Shown piece by piece: positions 24,734-33,251 of a stretch of 64,000 bases of DNA (positions within the stretch are counted from its first letter, which is position 1; every line of letters starts with the position of its first letter). Both the position numbers and the translations under genes were made by a program. The stretch lies in the NCBI RefSeq assembly GCF_014203855.1, contig NZ_JACHJV010000004.1:93789-157788 (forward strand), written 5' to 3'. The notes under the pieces are model-generated. The model did no database searches. It saw only the letters and a list, made by a program, of their open reading frames with translations, and was not told the origin of the DNA. This stretch comes from Kitasatospora kifunensis (GTDB lineage Bacteria > Actinomycetota > Actinomycetes > Streptomycetales > Streptomycetaceae).

Positions 24734-26260
24734 CTACATCTCGATGCCGGGGGTGGGCCGAGGGTGCGCCTGGACCTGTGGGGACACCCCTTGGCTGGCG
24801 AGGCGGACCGCCGCCCTGCGCAGGGCGATCCTGCTCGCGACGGCAGGATCGGGGGTCTTCTCCAGCTGCAGCGCGAGTTGGTGGAGCCTGGCGGCTCCGG
24901 CCGGGCTGCCGAGTTCTGCGCAGGCGGTGGCGTAGTGCTGCTCGGCGGCACCGGCTGCGCGGCTGATCCGCACATAGACCTCGGCGAGTTCGGTGCGCCG
25001 GTCGACGGTGATCGGACGTACTGGTAGCCGGTTGACCCCGCGGCCGGAGGCTCGCAGGTAGAGCTGCCCCTGGGCGGCGAGCCGTTCGGTGAGTGTCTGG
25101 TGGTCGCGGGCCAGGATTTCGGACGCGCCCGCCACGTGCCGCAGCAACTCGGCGAGGCCGGCCATCGTCTCGGGGGCAGCGAGTTCCCGCAGGGGGCGGA
25201 GGGGGCTGCCGATCATCTCCGGCCTCCAGTCGGGATCGGTGTGCAGCACACGGCCCAGACGGTCGGTAAGGGCCCGCGCCTCGGCTGCTTGCGGGTCGGG
25301 ACCGTGGCTGTCGTTCAGCGCGGTGTGCAGCGGTGCCCAGCACGCGGCGACCTCGCGCCACCGCGCGGCGGCCGCGCGGTTGGCGTCGGCGAGGGGTTCG
25401 GAGCCGTCAGCTGGAAGGGCTGGTGCAAGGTGGCTGGTCACGTCGGCCATCAGGAGGTGGGTGGCAGTGAGGCGGACGGCGACGGTTCGCATCGCCGAGG
25501 CTGTGGGTTGGGCGGCGCCGTTGCCGGTCGCCCGCCAGGCCAGCTCCGTGAGCCGGTCTGCCGAGGCATGGACTCCGTCGAACAGGGCCGGCAGCAGTGT
25601 CCCGGGTTCGGGTGGAGCGGCGCGCAGGACGGGGGCGGGGCGGATGTCGTTCAGGGCGGCAACGGCACGGTCGTCGGTGCCCCGGGCCACGGCCAAGGCC
25701 AGTTTGCCGAAGACGTCGGCGGCTTCGGCGAGGTCGCGGGCCTTGCCCGGATAGATGTCCAGCGGCGTGTCGTAGAACAGCCGTGCCGCGATTCGGCTGA
25801 CAGGCCCGGTGAGTTCGAGGACCCGGGCAACGGCTGCCGCCCGCAGCTCGTCGGTTTCGAGGGTGACCCCGGTCCGGGTTCGCGGTGAGCCGTCCGGGCC
25901 GGTGTGGGTCGCCAGCAGGTCCCGTCCGGTCCGCACCAGGAAGGTGGCCTGGCGGATGCTGTGCACCGCCCGTTCAGGGGAAAGCGGTGCCGGGCGAGTG
26001 CCGCGCGCCTTGTCGAGGAGAGCGACTGCGTGTTGCAGGAGGTCATGAGTACGGCCGTTCTCCAGCGGCCGCGCCGCGATCACGTCGACCGGCTCCCAGG
26101 CCATCGCACGCTCTACGGTGAGCAGCAGGCGGCCCAGGTCGGCGAGTTCACCGGCGATGGCATCGCGTTGGTCTTGGAGCAGGTGCCTGAAGCGCTGGGT
26201 GTGGAGGTGCGCCAGGTGCTGGCCGGCAAGGTCGACGAAGTCGCCGAAGCGGACGCTCAC
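24734..26260 (-). CDS. hypothetical helical protein
   Basis: Encodes 508 aa from a GTG that overlaps the preceding stop (GTGA), indicating translational coupling. The product is almost all alpha-helix, rich in alanine, leucine and arginine, without transmembrane segments, cysteine clusters or nucleotide-binding motifs. A proline-rich tail ends the protein. Together with the 133-aa protein encoded just upstream it probably forms a two-protein unit; both appear to be plasmid-type hypothetical proteins with no known function. Confidence 0.65.
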   Translation of the reverse strand: MSVRFGDFVDLAGQHLAHLHTQRFRHLLQDQRDAIAGELADLGRLLLTVERAMAWEPVDVIAARPLENGRTHDLLQHAVALLDKARGTRPAPLSPERAVHSIRQATFLVRTGRDLLATHTGPDGSPRTRTGVTLETDELRAAAVARVLELTGPVSRIAARLFYDTPLDIYPGKARDLAEAADVFGKLALAVARGTDDRAVAALNDIRPAPVLRAAPPEPGTLLPALFDGVHASADRLTELAWRATGNGAAQPTASAMRTVAVRLTATHLLMADVTSHLAPALPADGSEPLADANRAAAARWREVAACWAPLHTALNDSHGPDPQAAEARALTDRLGRVLHTDPDWRPEMIGSPLRPLRELAAPETMAGLAELLRHVAGASEILARDHQTLTERLAAQGQLYLRASGRGVNRLPVRPITVDRRTELAEVYVRISRAAGAAEQHYATACAELGSPAGAARLHQLALQLEKTPDPAVASRIALRRAAVRLASQGVSPQVQAHPRPTPGIEM

Positions 26261-26658
26261 GCTGCGGCACCTGCGGCCGTCAGCGCCTGGCCGGCCTGTC
26301 GGGCAAGGAGCGCGGCGCGGGAGAGCCGGTGCGCGGTGCCGGGTTCGGTGGCGGCCTGCGCGTCGTTCCCCATCTCGACTGCGACGACCTCCAGGAGGCG
26401 GCCGAGCGCCTTGGTGGAGTCGGCGTCCCAGAGTGCCGGGAGCTCCGGTTCGTCCTGGGGGAAAGGGAGAAGATCGCGGGCTTCAAGGGCGTGGTCGTAG
26501 GCAGCGAGCGCGGCCAGCGCGCCGGGCCCGTGCTCGATTGCGAGGGCTGCGGCGCCGGCCGCTTCGAGCACCGCCCAGGCCGCGGACATCCGGGTCTCGG
26601 GGTCGGGGCTGAGCAGGGAGTTCGAAAGAGCGGCGAGCATCGTGGTCATCTTGCCCAT
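26257..26658 (-). CDS. hypothetical helical protein, coupled to the next gene
   Basis: Encodes 133 aa from ATG 26658 with GAGGAAT upstream. It contains SLLSPDPETRMSAAWAVLEA and a series of amphipathic helices. Its stop overlaps the start of the 508-aa gene by 4 bp, so the two are very likely made together. The small size and helical nature suggest a partner or chaperone of the larger protein, but this is inference. Confidence 0.6.
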   Translation of the reverse strand: MGKMTTMLAALSNSLLSPDPETRMSAAWAVLEAAGAAALAIEHGPGALAALAAYDHALEARDLLPFPQDEPELPALWDADSTKALGRLLEVVAVEMGNDAQAATEPGTAHRLSRAALLARQAGQALTAAGAAA

Positions 26659-26743
26659 CAGGGATTCCTCAACGGTGGTGGCCGGGCGGGTCTGGACCAG
26701 AATGGCGGTCCGTGCTCACCGGCGGCGGCAATGGCGATCTCGT

Positions 26744-26770
26744 TGTGGAGAAGTCGGCACCTGTGGATAA
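26744..26770. promoter_or_regulatory. two DnaA-box-like 9-mers
   Basis: TGTGGATAA (26762-26770) is the exact complement of the classical DnaA box TTATCCACA. TGTGGAGAA (26744-26752), 18 bp away, differs at one position. They lie in the 128-bp gap between the Tad operon terminator and the next minus-strand gene. Two boxes are weak evidence for DnaA binding; they may be chance or a regulatory site. Confidence 0.35.
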
Positions 26771-26771
26771 C

Positions 26772-26798
26772 CCGCCTTCCTGCTGGTCAGGAAGGCGG
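26772..26798 (-). terminator. terminator of the Tad operon
   Basis: CCGCCTTCCTG (26772-26782) pairs with CAGGAAGGCGG (26788-26798) around CTGGT. On the minus strand the hairpin begins in the last codons of the prepilin peptidase gene and overlaps its stop. Confidence 0.7.
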
Positions 26799-27371
26799 AC
26801 CTGCCATCAGGATCGCGAGCACGGCTCCGCCGTACATCGCGGCGCCCATGCTGACCCGGCTGCTGAGCCCGGCCCGGCGGGCGGCGAGGAGAGCGCTGGC
26901 GGTGAAGCCGAGCAGGAGCCAGGCGAGGACGAACGCCGCGACCGCGGTGGTCCAGCCGAACCATCCGGTGGCGAGCCCCACGGCTGCGCTCGCCTTCACA
27001 TCGCCTCTGCCGGCCGTGCCCAGCAGGTAGGTCGTCCAGTAGAGGGCGATCATGGCGCCCGCGCAGGCGGCCGCGCGCAGGGCGGCGCCCGGGTGCTCCG
27101 CGGCGGGGTAGGTCAGGAGTACCGCGACCACCAGGGTGCCCGGCAGGGTGACGCTGTCCGGCAGCCGGTGCAGGGCGGTGTCGAGGGTGGCGAGGATGCA
27201 GCCCATCACGGTGAACGCCAGCAGGGTCGGCAGCACGGGCGTCCGGCCGAACCGGTAGGTCACGGCTGCGCCGAGCAGTGCCGCGGCGGCAGCGGTGGGG
27301 ACCGCCCAGCGGCGCAGGGTGGTCCGGGTGTCGCTGTCCGGCCGCAGGCGCTCCAGGATGGGCGTGGTCAC
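26787..27371 (-). CDS. prepilin peptidase (A24 family, TadV/CpaA-like)
   Basis: Encodes 194 aa from a GTG that overlaps the preceding stop (GTGA). About six membrane helices are visible. The two catalytic aspartates of A24 peptidases are present: DTALHRLPDSVTLP (about residues 64-77) and GRGDVKASAAVGL (about 118-130), the GxGD signature. The N-terminal methylase domain of type IV prepilin peptidases is missing, as in TadV/CpaA-type enzymes. It would cleave the pilin and TadE/F-like precursors of this operon at the cytoplasmic face of the membrane. Last gene of the Tad operon. Confidence 0.88.
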   Translation of the reverse strand: MTTPILERLRPDSDTRTTLRRWAVPTAAAAALLGAAVTYRFGRTPVLPTLLAFTVMGCILATLDTALHRLPDSVTLPGTLVVAVLLTYPAAEHPGAALRAAACAGAMIALYWTTYLLGTAGRGDVKASAAVGLATGWFGWTTAVAAFVLAWLLLGFTASALLAARRAGLSSRVSMGAAMYGGAVLAILMAGPPS

Positions 27372-30300
27372 GAGGGCGCTCCTGCGTAGTGCGATCCCAG
27401 GGCCAGGGTGTCCTGGAGCAGTTGGGCGGTCTCAGGCTGCATCTCGGCGCCGCCGATCTGCTCCAGCACGGTGTCGAGCCGGTCGGCGTAGTGCTCGATG
27501 GTGGTGCGGTCGCCGACCTGGTGGGCGGCCCGGATGGCCAGGCGGTAGAGCTCCTCGGCAGCGGGCTCGGCGCGGATGCCCGTCTCGGCGGCCGCGAGCG
27601 CGCCACGGGGGTCCTCGGCGGCCAGGCGGTGCTCGGCGACCTGGGCGGCGGTGTCCACGATCGCGGCGATCATCTGCTGCCGGTAGGCCTCTGCCCAGGT
27701 GTAGCGGCGTGGCGGGGTGTCCGCGAACGGCCTGCCCTTGACCAGGTCGAGCGCGACGGCGAGCGCCTGCGGGGTTCCTCGCTGGGTGAGGGCGAGGAAG
27801 TGGTGCCAGTCCACGGTGACGTCGTGGAGGTTCAGTCCGTCGCCGATGTCCATGGTGACGCGTGGGGCGCCGTCCTCGCTGGTGCCGAGCCAGCGCCGCA
27901 GTGCGCCGACCTGGCCGTTGGAGGCGGTGGCGGTCGGGTCGCCGGGCGAGAAGTCGAGGGTGAGGTCGGTCGTGAGGCCGTTGGGGTGCAGCGCGATCCA
28001 GGCGGCGACCTCGGTCATCCTGGCCAGCGCTGCGGGCCGGGCGGGGGCGTCGGTGCCGTTGAGGGTGACGGGCCCCAGCAGGGTCAGTAGCGGGCCGGCG
28101 GGGTCGGGCAGGGTGAGGTCTTCGTCGTCCTGGTGCTCGGGCTCGCCGGTGGGGCTGGCCGCCGCTGGCTCGGTCCGGGTGGCCGCAGGGGCAGGCTCGG
28201 CGGTAAGTGGTTCGGCGGGGGCAGGCACCGACGGAGCCGGGGTCGGTACGGGGTGCACCGGCTCGGCCAGCTCTACCTGCTCGGCGGGTTCGACGGGTTC
28301 GACGGGCAGTTCGGCCGGACCGGCCGCGGGCGCGGGCTGCTCGGGCAGGGCAGGTGCCGGAGCCGGGGGCGCAGCAGGCGCGGGCTGTTCGGTCGGCTCT
28401 TCCGTCTCGGTGGGCTCCGGCTCAGCCGGCTGCTCCGTGATGCCGAAGAGGTCCAGCAGCGCGGTGTAGTCCTCGTCGCTCACCTGGTGGGGCACCAGGT
28501 CGAAGGTCTGGCCGGCGAGGGTGATCCGGCCGCCCGGCAGCGGGGGGATCCGCAGGGCCCGGGGTGAGAAGGTGGCCGAGCCGGTTGCCAGCACTGCGGT
28601 GCACGTGCCGTCGAGCAGCTGGTCGATGGTCTCGGCGTCCTCGGCGGTGAGCGCGGTCGCGGTGACGGCGATCTGCGGGGACCAGGCATCGGGGGTCAGG
28701 CCGGCCCGGGCGTGGTGGATGGTGGGCGTCTCCGTCGCGGCGAGTGCTTCGCGCACCGTTGTCTGCCAGGCGGTGAGGGCCGCGAGTGCGCTGCTGGTGC
28801 TGTCCATCACCTGGATGCGGCCGTAGCCGTTGTCCAGCGCGGTGAGGCCTTCTCCGAGACCGGCCAGGAGCACGCCCAGGTCGTCGCGCCACGGCGCGGT
28901 GGCCAGCTCGATCGCCATGGCGCGCAGGATCTGGCTCGCGTCGGCGGGGGCGACGAGGAGGGCTCCGACGCTCTCCAGGTCCACGAGGAGTGTGGCGCCG
29001 TCGGTGGTGCGGCCCAGGGTGGAGAGCGCGGGGTACGGCGCGACGACGTGGCGGGCTTCGTCGTCCGGCAGAAGGTCGGCGCCGGTGACCGGGCAGCTCC
29101 AGTGGGCCGGGCTGCCGGGCACCGCCGTGAACGGGCGGACCGGCTGGCTGTCGTGTTCGAGGTAGAGGTCGAGGGTGTTGTTGTCGAGGCGTACGGCGGC
29201 GAGGGCGGGCAGCGGGCGGCTCTGCTCGGCGATGGCGGCCGCGAGGGTGCGCAGGGCGCGGTCGATCAGGGCCGCGCCGACCGGGTCCTCGCTGGCGCGA
29301 AGGCGCTGCTCGAATTCGGCGAGCTGGGCGGCGGCCTGGTCGACCGGGTCGAGCGGCGTGCGGCCGGCCGGGCGGGGCTTGGGCATGCGGATTCGCTCGC
29401 CGCGGCGGCGGCCTCGCTGCTGCTGCATGCGTCGGGCCGCGAGGACGAGCAGGATGCCTGCGGCGCCCAGGCCTCCCCAGCTGGCGATGGCGGCGATGTC
29501 GACCGAGGAGTCCTCAGCCGCGACCGGGGCGGTGCGCACGGTCTGAGTGCTGGCGGACGGTGCCGGTCGCGGGGTGCTGGTGCTCACCTTCGCGGTGGGG
29601 CTGGATGCTGGGGCCGTGCTGGCGGCGGGCGGCGGCGTGGCGGTGCGGGGTGTCGGGACCGCAGTGGCGGCGGCCTGCGCGGATGCACTGGGTTGGGGGG
29701 TGCTGGCCGCGGGCGACGGTGTGGCTGGCGCAGGGGTGGCTGGCGTGGTGGTGGCGGGTGTGGGCGTCGCGGGTTCTGCCGCCGGGGCCGGGACAGGGGT
29801 GGCCGGGGCGGGAGCGGCGGCGGCCGGCGGCCCGGGCTGCTGCTGCGTCACCGTCGGGATGATGACCTTCCAGCCCGGGCGGATCAGGTCCGGGTCGTGG
29901 AAGAGCGTGCCGTCCGTCATGGTGTGGCCGTCGTTGAGGTTGGCGATCTGGGTCCAGTCGCTGGAGTCGCCGAGGCTGCGTTGGGCGATGGCCGTCAGGG
30001 TGTCGCCCGGCTGCACGGTCACGCTGGTGGCGGCCGCTGTGGCGTCGGTTTCGGTCGCGGTTCCCGGCAGGGTGAGCACCCAGCCGGGCTGGATCTCTCC
30101 GGTCGCCCGGAAGATGGAGCCGTCGACCATGGTGTGGCCTTCGTTGAGGTCGGCGATCTCGTGCCAGCGCGTTCCGTCTCCGAGTTCGTGCTCGGCGATC
30201 GACCACAGGCTGTCGGCCGGGCTGGAGTCGCGGACCGTGTAGGTGCGGTGGGTGCTCTGGGAGGAGCTGCTCTGGTCCGATGCCGTGGTGGCCGACTGCT

Positions 30301-30775
30301 TGGTGGGGACGGCGGCCGCCGTCGCGGCGACCCGTGCAGAGGTCGGCTGCGGGGCAGTGGCGGCGGCGCCGGTGGCGGCGAACGCGCCGCCCGCGGTGGG
30401 CAGCAGGATCAGGATGCCGCCGATCAGGCCGGCGGCGGCCCGCTGGCTCAGGCCGAAGCCGGGGAGCTTGATGCGGGGCGCGGTGCGCCCGCGCAGCTGC
30501 GCCGGGATCTCCAGCAGGGTGGCGATGGCGAACTGGGCCCAGGCGATCCAGCCGACGGCGGCGAGCACGAGAAGGGCGAGGCCGCCGGTGTCCTGCTGGG
30601 TGAGCAGGTCGCTCGGGGAGCCCAGGCTCTGCAGGCCGAGGGGCAGCAGCGCGCGGGTGGCGACGTACAGGGCGATCGGCAGTGCGGCGAGCAGGGCGAT
30701 CAGTGCGAGCAGGGAGGCCAGGCAGCGCAGGAGGTCGGCCGCCCAGCTGGTGCGGCGGGCGGGGTGGCGGGGCAT
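27368..30775 (-). CDS. membrane LysM protein with C-terminal SARP/BTAD-like domain
   Basis: Encodes 1135 aa. Three membrane helices (about residues 15-40, 66-92 and 118-138) precede two LysM domains (about 178-238 and 247-308, each with W..IA.LN.GH....G). A proline/alanine/threonine-rich linker, a further membrane helix near 431-447 (WGGLGAAGILLVLAA), a long soluble region and a second proline/glutamate-rich linker follow. The C-terminus begins LLTLLGPVTLNG (near 892) and carries helical repeats as in SARP/AfsR-type winged-helix plus BTAD units. Similar LysM-BTAD proteins accompany Tad loci in actinobacteria. LysM would bind peptidoglycan outside, while the BTAD unit is normally cytoplasmic and DNA- or protein-binding, so this may sense the wall. 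Confidence 0.85.
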   Translation of the reverse strand: MPRHPARRTSWAADLLRCLASLLALIALLAALPIALYVATRALLPLGLQSLGSPSDLLTQQDTGGLALLVLAAVGWIAWAQFAIATLLEIPAQLRGRTAPRIKLPGFGLSQRAAAGLIGGILILLPTAGGAFAATGAAATAPQPTSARVAATAAAVPTKQSATTASDQSSSSQSTHRTYTVRDSSPADSLWSIAEHELGDGTRWHEIADLNEGHTMVDGSIFRATGEIQPGWVLTLPGTATETDATAAATSVTVQPGDTLTAIAQRSLGDSSDWTQIANLNDGHTMTDGTLFHDPDLIRPGWKVIIPTVTQQQPGPPAAAAPAPATPVPAPAAEPATPTPATTTPATPAPATPSPAASTPQPSASAQAAATAVPTPRTATPPPAASTAPASSPTAKVSTSTPRPAPSASTQTVRTAPVAAEDSSVDIAAIASWGGLGAAGILLVLAARRMQQQRGRRRGERIRMPKPRPAGRTPLDPVDQAAAQLAEFEQRLRASEDPVGAALIDRALRTLAAAIAEQSRPLPALAAVRLDNNTLDLYLEHDSQPVRPFTAVPGSPAHWSCPVTGADLLPDDEARHVVAPYPALSTLGRTTDGATLLVDLESVGALLVAPADASQILRAMAIELATAPWRDDLGVLLAGLGEGLTALDNGYGRIQVMDSTSSALAALTAWQTTVREALAATETPTIHHARAGLTPDAWSPQIAVTATALTAEDAETIDQLLDGTCTAVLATGSATFSPRALRIPPLPGGRITLAGQTFDLVPHQVSDEDYTALLDLFGITEQPAEPEPTETEEPTEQPAPAAPPAPAPALPEQPAPAAGPAELPVEPVEPAEQVELAEPVHPVPTPAPSVPAPAEPLTAEPAPAATRTEPAAASPTGEPEHQDDEDLTLPDPAGPLLTLLGPVTLNGTDAPARPAALARMTEVAAWIALHPNGLTTDLTLDFSPGDPTATASNGQVGALRRWLGTSEDGAPRVTMDIGDGLNLHDVTVDWHHFLALTQRGTPQALAVALDLVKGRPFADTPPRRYTWAEAYRQQMIAAIVDTAAQVAEHRLAAEDPRGALAAAETGIRAEPAAEELYRLAIRAAHQVGDRTTIEHYADRLDTVLEQIGGAEMQPETAQLLQDTLALGSHYAGAPS

Positions 30776-31221
30776 TAGGGGACCTCCGGGCCGTTGACTC
30801 CGTAGATGAGGGTGGCGGTCGCCTTGCCGTGGACGTCGAGGCTGCTGATACCCATGAGGCTGAAGAACTTCGTCTGGTAGGCCGGGCCGTTGACCGTCAC
30901 GACGATCTGGCGGCCGCCGTCGGTCACGGACGCGTCGCCCGTCGCACCGGCGGCCGCCAGGTAGGACTGCGCTGCGGCGACGGCCTTGCCCGGGTCGACG
31001 ACGATGGCGGTGCCGGTGATCGCCTGCCCGGCGTCGAGCTGCTGGCCGGCGGTGCGGGCGGCCTCCTGTGCGACGCGGTTGGCGCGTTCGGTGGCACGGA
31101 TCTTGCCGCCGCCGTCGACGGTCAGGCCGATGATGAGCAGCAGGGCCGGGACGACGATCGCGCAGTAGATCGCGATGCTGCCGGCGTCCCGCGGGAGCTC
31201 GTTGGGGCTGGTGCGGGTCAT
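30775..31221 (-). CDS. TadE/F/G-like pseudopilin 3
   Basis: Encodes 148 aa. The N-terminal basic stretch is followed by RDAGSIAIYCAIVVPALLLI, a hydrophobic helix preceded by a glycine, as in type IV prepilin-like proteins cleaved by A24 peptidases. The remaining 110 residues form the periplasmic-side domain, ending DVHGKATATLIYGV. It overlaps its neighbours by 1-4 bp, consistent with tight operon coupling. It would be a minor pilus component. Confidence 0.8.
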   Translation of the reverse strand: MTRTSPNELPRDAGSIAIYCAIVVPALLLIIGLTVDGGGKIRATERANRVAQEAARTAGQQLDAGQAITGTAIVVDPGKAVAAAQSYLAAAGATGDASVTDGGRQIVVTVNGPAYQTKFFSLMGISSLDVHGKATATLIYGVNGPEVP

Positions 31222-31658
31222 GGGCGCTCCACGTACCGGTCGATGGCGGAGGTGAACGTCGACCTGACGGTGTGGGTGCCGGGTGCGCCGGGGAAGGCGA
31301 GGTCGCTCAGGGCGACCTGGCAGACGACGGTGGCGGTGGCGGTGCCGCCGGTGCCTGTGGGGCCCATCTGGATCCGGACCGTCACCGAGGGGGTCGAGGT
31401 GCAGTGCAGGCCCTGCTGGGCCAGGCTCGCGCTGGCGGCGCTGGTGGCCGCTCCTGTTGCCTGGTTGGGGTCGCGGGCGATCGAGGCGTCGCGGGCGGCG
31501 TCCTCGGCGGCCGAGTCGACTGCCTGGCCCGCCAGGGCGATCCGGCCGGCGGTGAGGGCGAGCAGGACGAGCAGGAGTAGGACCGGGACGAGGATCGCGG
31601 CCTCGATGGCGACGCTTCCCTCGTCCCGGCCCTGCCTGCGGGTGGTGTGGCGACTCAT
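31218..31658 (-). CDS. TadE-like pseudopilin 2
   Basis: Encodes 146 aa. After a basic leader comes RDEGSVAIEAAILVPVLLLL. It has a glycine before the cleavage site and a glutamate five residues later, as in canonical prepilins. It is the only one of the four small Tad proteins here to keep that glutamate. The exterior domain holds two cysteines (HCTST and VVCQVAL) that could form a disulphide. Start codon overlaps the previous stop. Confidence 0.82.
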   Translation of the reverse strand: MSRHTTRRQGRDEGSVAIEAAILVPVLLLLVLLALTAGRIALAGQAVDSAAEDAARDASIARDPNQATGAATSAASASLAQQGLHCTSTPSVTVRIQMGPTGTGGTATATVVCQVALSDLAFPGAPGTHTVRSTFTSAIDRYVERP

Positions 31659-32104
31659 CAGTTGGTGGTCCAGTGCTCTCTCGGCGCGGAGGCGCTCTGG
31701 TCGATCGTCAGGCCGCCGAAGAAGGGCAGCAGGCTGGGGGCTCGGCCGGTGACCTTGATCGTGATGCGGTCGGCTGTCGAGTCCGGTCCTGGGTAGGCGT
31801 GCGCGTCCAGCAGGGAGGTTCCGGCCGTCTGGCTGAGCATCTCGTTGGCCTGGTCGGCGCCGGCCTGCGGTGAGGACTGGTAACCGCGGCCGGCGGCGAC
31901 GCCGGTGCGTGCGGCTGCGAGTGCGATCTCGCGGGCGTAGTACCAGGTGCTGCCTTGAACAACCATGATCGTGATCAGGATGACGGCCGGGAAGACGATC
32001 GCCATCTGAATGGAGACGTCTCCCCGGTCGTCCCCGAGATCGGGCCGCCGCCGCTGGCGGCGGCCCGCCTCCCCCTTGGACTGCACAGCCGCTCGAATGC
32101 TCAC
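31658..32104 (-). CDS. TadE-like pseudopilin 1
   Basis: Encodes 148 aa with a long basic leader (EAGRRQRRRPDLGDDRG) then GDVSIQMAIVFPAVILITIM, the cleavage-helix region. The exterior domain contains YYAREIALAAARTGVAAGRG, the conserved helix continuation of TadE proteins, and a C-terminal beta-rich part (ITIKVTGRAPSLLPFFGG). The stop overlaps the next start by 1 bp. Confidence 0.82.
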   Translation of the reverse strand: MSIRAAVQSKGEAGRRQRRRPDLGDDRGDVSIQMAIVFPAVILITIMVVQGSTWYYAREIALAAARTGVAAGRGYQSSPQAGADQANEMLSQTAGTSLLDAHAYPGPDSTADRITIKVTGRAPSLLPFFGGLTIDQSASAPREHWTTN

Positions 32105-32328
32105 TGCCCCGCGAGCTTGCCGTTGTACTTCGTCGCGAGCACGGCGATCGTCCCGGCGATCAGGAGGGCCAGCGCGATGGCCGCGACCCAGATGATGACG
32201 GTGGTGATGCTGACGTCACCGCGCTCGGGGTCTTCCTCGCGCAGCTGCGTGAGGCGGCCGCTGAGGACTTCGATCACCGTGAGCAGGGACAGCATCCCCA
32301 GTGGCGCGGCGGTGCGGATCTTCTTCAT
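32101..32328 (-). CDS. small prepilin-like protein, pilin candidate of the Tad pilus
   Basis: Encodes 75 aa from ATG 32328, preceded by GGAGGG. Its C-terminal half reads RGDVSITTVIIWVAAIALAL, so it has the glycine and hydrophobic helix of a Flp-type prepilin and almost no exterior domain. This is the usual size and form for the major Flp pilin, although the glutamate at position five is replaced. Its N-terminal 33 residues are a long, partly hydrophobic leader. It follows TadC by 41 bp and overlaps the TadE-like gene. Confidence 0.75.
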   Translation of the reverse strand: MKKIRTAAPLGMLSLLTVIEVLSGRLTQLREEDPERGDVSITTVIIWVAAIALALLIAGTIAVLATKYNGKLAGQ

Positions 32329-32369
32329 GGGTTTCCCTCCGGTGGGTCGTGCGGGTGTCAGGCAGGTGG

Positions 32370-33251
32370 TCAGGACTGGATCATGCGGATCAAGGACGGG
32401 AAGGCGATCAGGGCCATGACCAGGACGGCCATCAGGGCGCCGGGGGCGGTCATGGCCTCGGAGGCCTTGTTCGCCTCCTCCTTCTCGCCGGCCATCAACT
32501 CGACTCGCATGCTCTTCGCGCGGCTGCGGAGCGTGGTGTAGACGGCCGCGCCGTCGTTCGCGGACAGGCGCATGATGTCGGCGCAGTCGGCGAGCACCGG
32601 CAGGTCGATGTCGGCGGCCAGCGCTGTCAGCCCTTCCCACGGGGCGACCTTGTCGACCCGGGCCCGGGCGAGTGCCTGCTGCAGGCGCAGGAAGCACCAG
32701 CCCTCGGCGACTGCGGCGGCCTTCTCCAGGGCTTCGGCCGGTCCGGCGTCTCCGGCGCGCTCCAGCGCGACGAGCTCCAGGTAGGCCGCGACTGCGTGCG
32801 CGAACTCCTGCCGGGCGCGCTTGGCCTGGTCGCGCAGGGCGAGGTCCGGCACGAACCACAGGCCTGCGGCGAGCAGGAGTGAGACGAGCACCGGGATGGG
32901 CAGCAGCACCGGCAGGCCGAGGAGCGACCAGAAGGCGCCCACCATCGCGGGCAGCAGCAGGCCCATGAAGGCCAGCGCGACCTTGGTCAGGATGAACTTG
33001 CCCGCGCTCTGTCCGACCAGGGCCAGGTTCGAGCGGGGGATGCTGACGCCGGGCAGGCCCTGCAGGCGGGTGACCAGCCAGGCCCCGACTCGCTCGTCCT
33101 GGGTGAGTTCCTGCTGGTCGGTGCGCGGGTTGTTGATCCGGTCCAGGGTGAGGGCGAGGTGGGGCTGGGGGCGGACCAGAGCGCGCACGAGCAGGGCGAG
33201 GCCTGCGCCGGCGAGAGCGCCGCCGATGACGCCGAGGGGGGAGACGATCAT
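32370..33251 (-). CDS. tadC: TadC-like inner-membrane platform protein
   Basis: Encodes 293 aa from ATG 33251. Helices at the N-terminus (about residues 5-25) and at about 95-120 and 120-140 flank a cytoplasmic region with RARQEFAHAVAAYLELVALERAG and GDAGPAEALEKAAAVAEGW. A final helix lies at MAVLVMALIAFPSLIRM. This is the layout of T2SSF-domain proteins such as TadC. It would pair with TadB to form the membrane platform turned by the TadA ATPase. Start overlaps the tadB-like stop by 4 bp. Confidence 0.85.
   Translation of the reverse strand: MIVSPLGVIGGALAGAGLALLVRALVRPQPHLALTLDRINNPRTDQQELTQDERVGAWLVTRLQGLPGVSIPRSNLALVGQSAGKFILTKVALAFMGLLLPAMVGAFWSLLGLPVLLPIPVLVSLLLAAGLWFVPDLALRDQAKRARQEFAHAVAAYLELVALERAGDAGPAEALEKAAAVAEGWCFLRLQQALARARVDKVAPWEGLTALAADIDLPVLADCADIMRLSANDGAAVYTTLRSRAKSMRVELMAGEKEEANKASEAMTAPGALMAVLVMALIAFPSLIRMIQS

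Noticed and set aside
22950..25361. 803-codon minus-strand frame over the second CoiA-like gene and its neighbours
   Set aside because: It is low-complexity, arginine/proline-rich and antisense to a gene with clear motifs; a GC-driven shadow.
28712..30778. 688-codon plus-strand frame opposite the LysM-BTAD gene
   Set aside because: Its glycine/arginine-rich composition is the mirror of the real minus-strand gene, and it has no start signal or family match.
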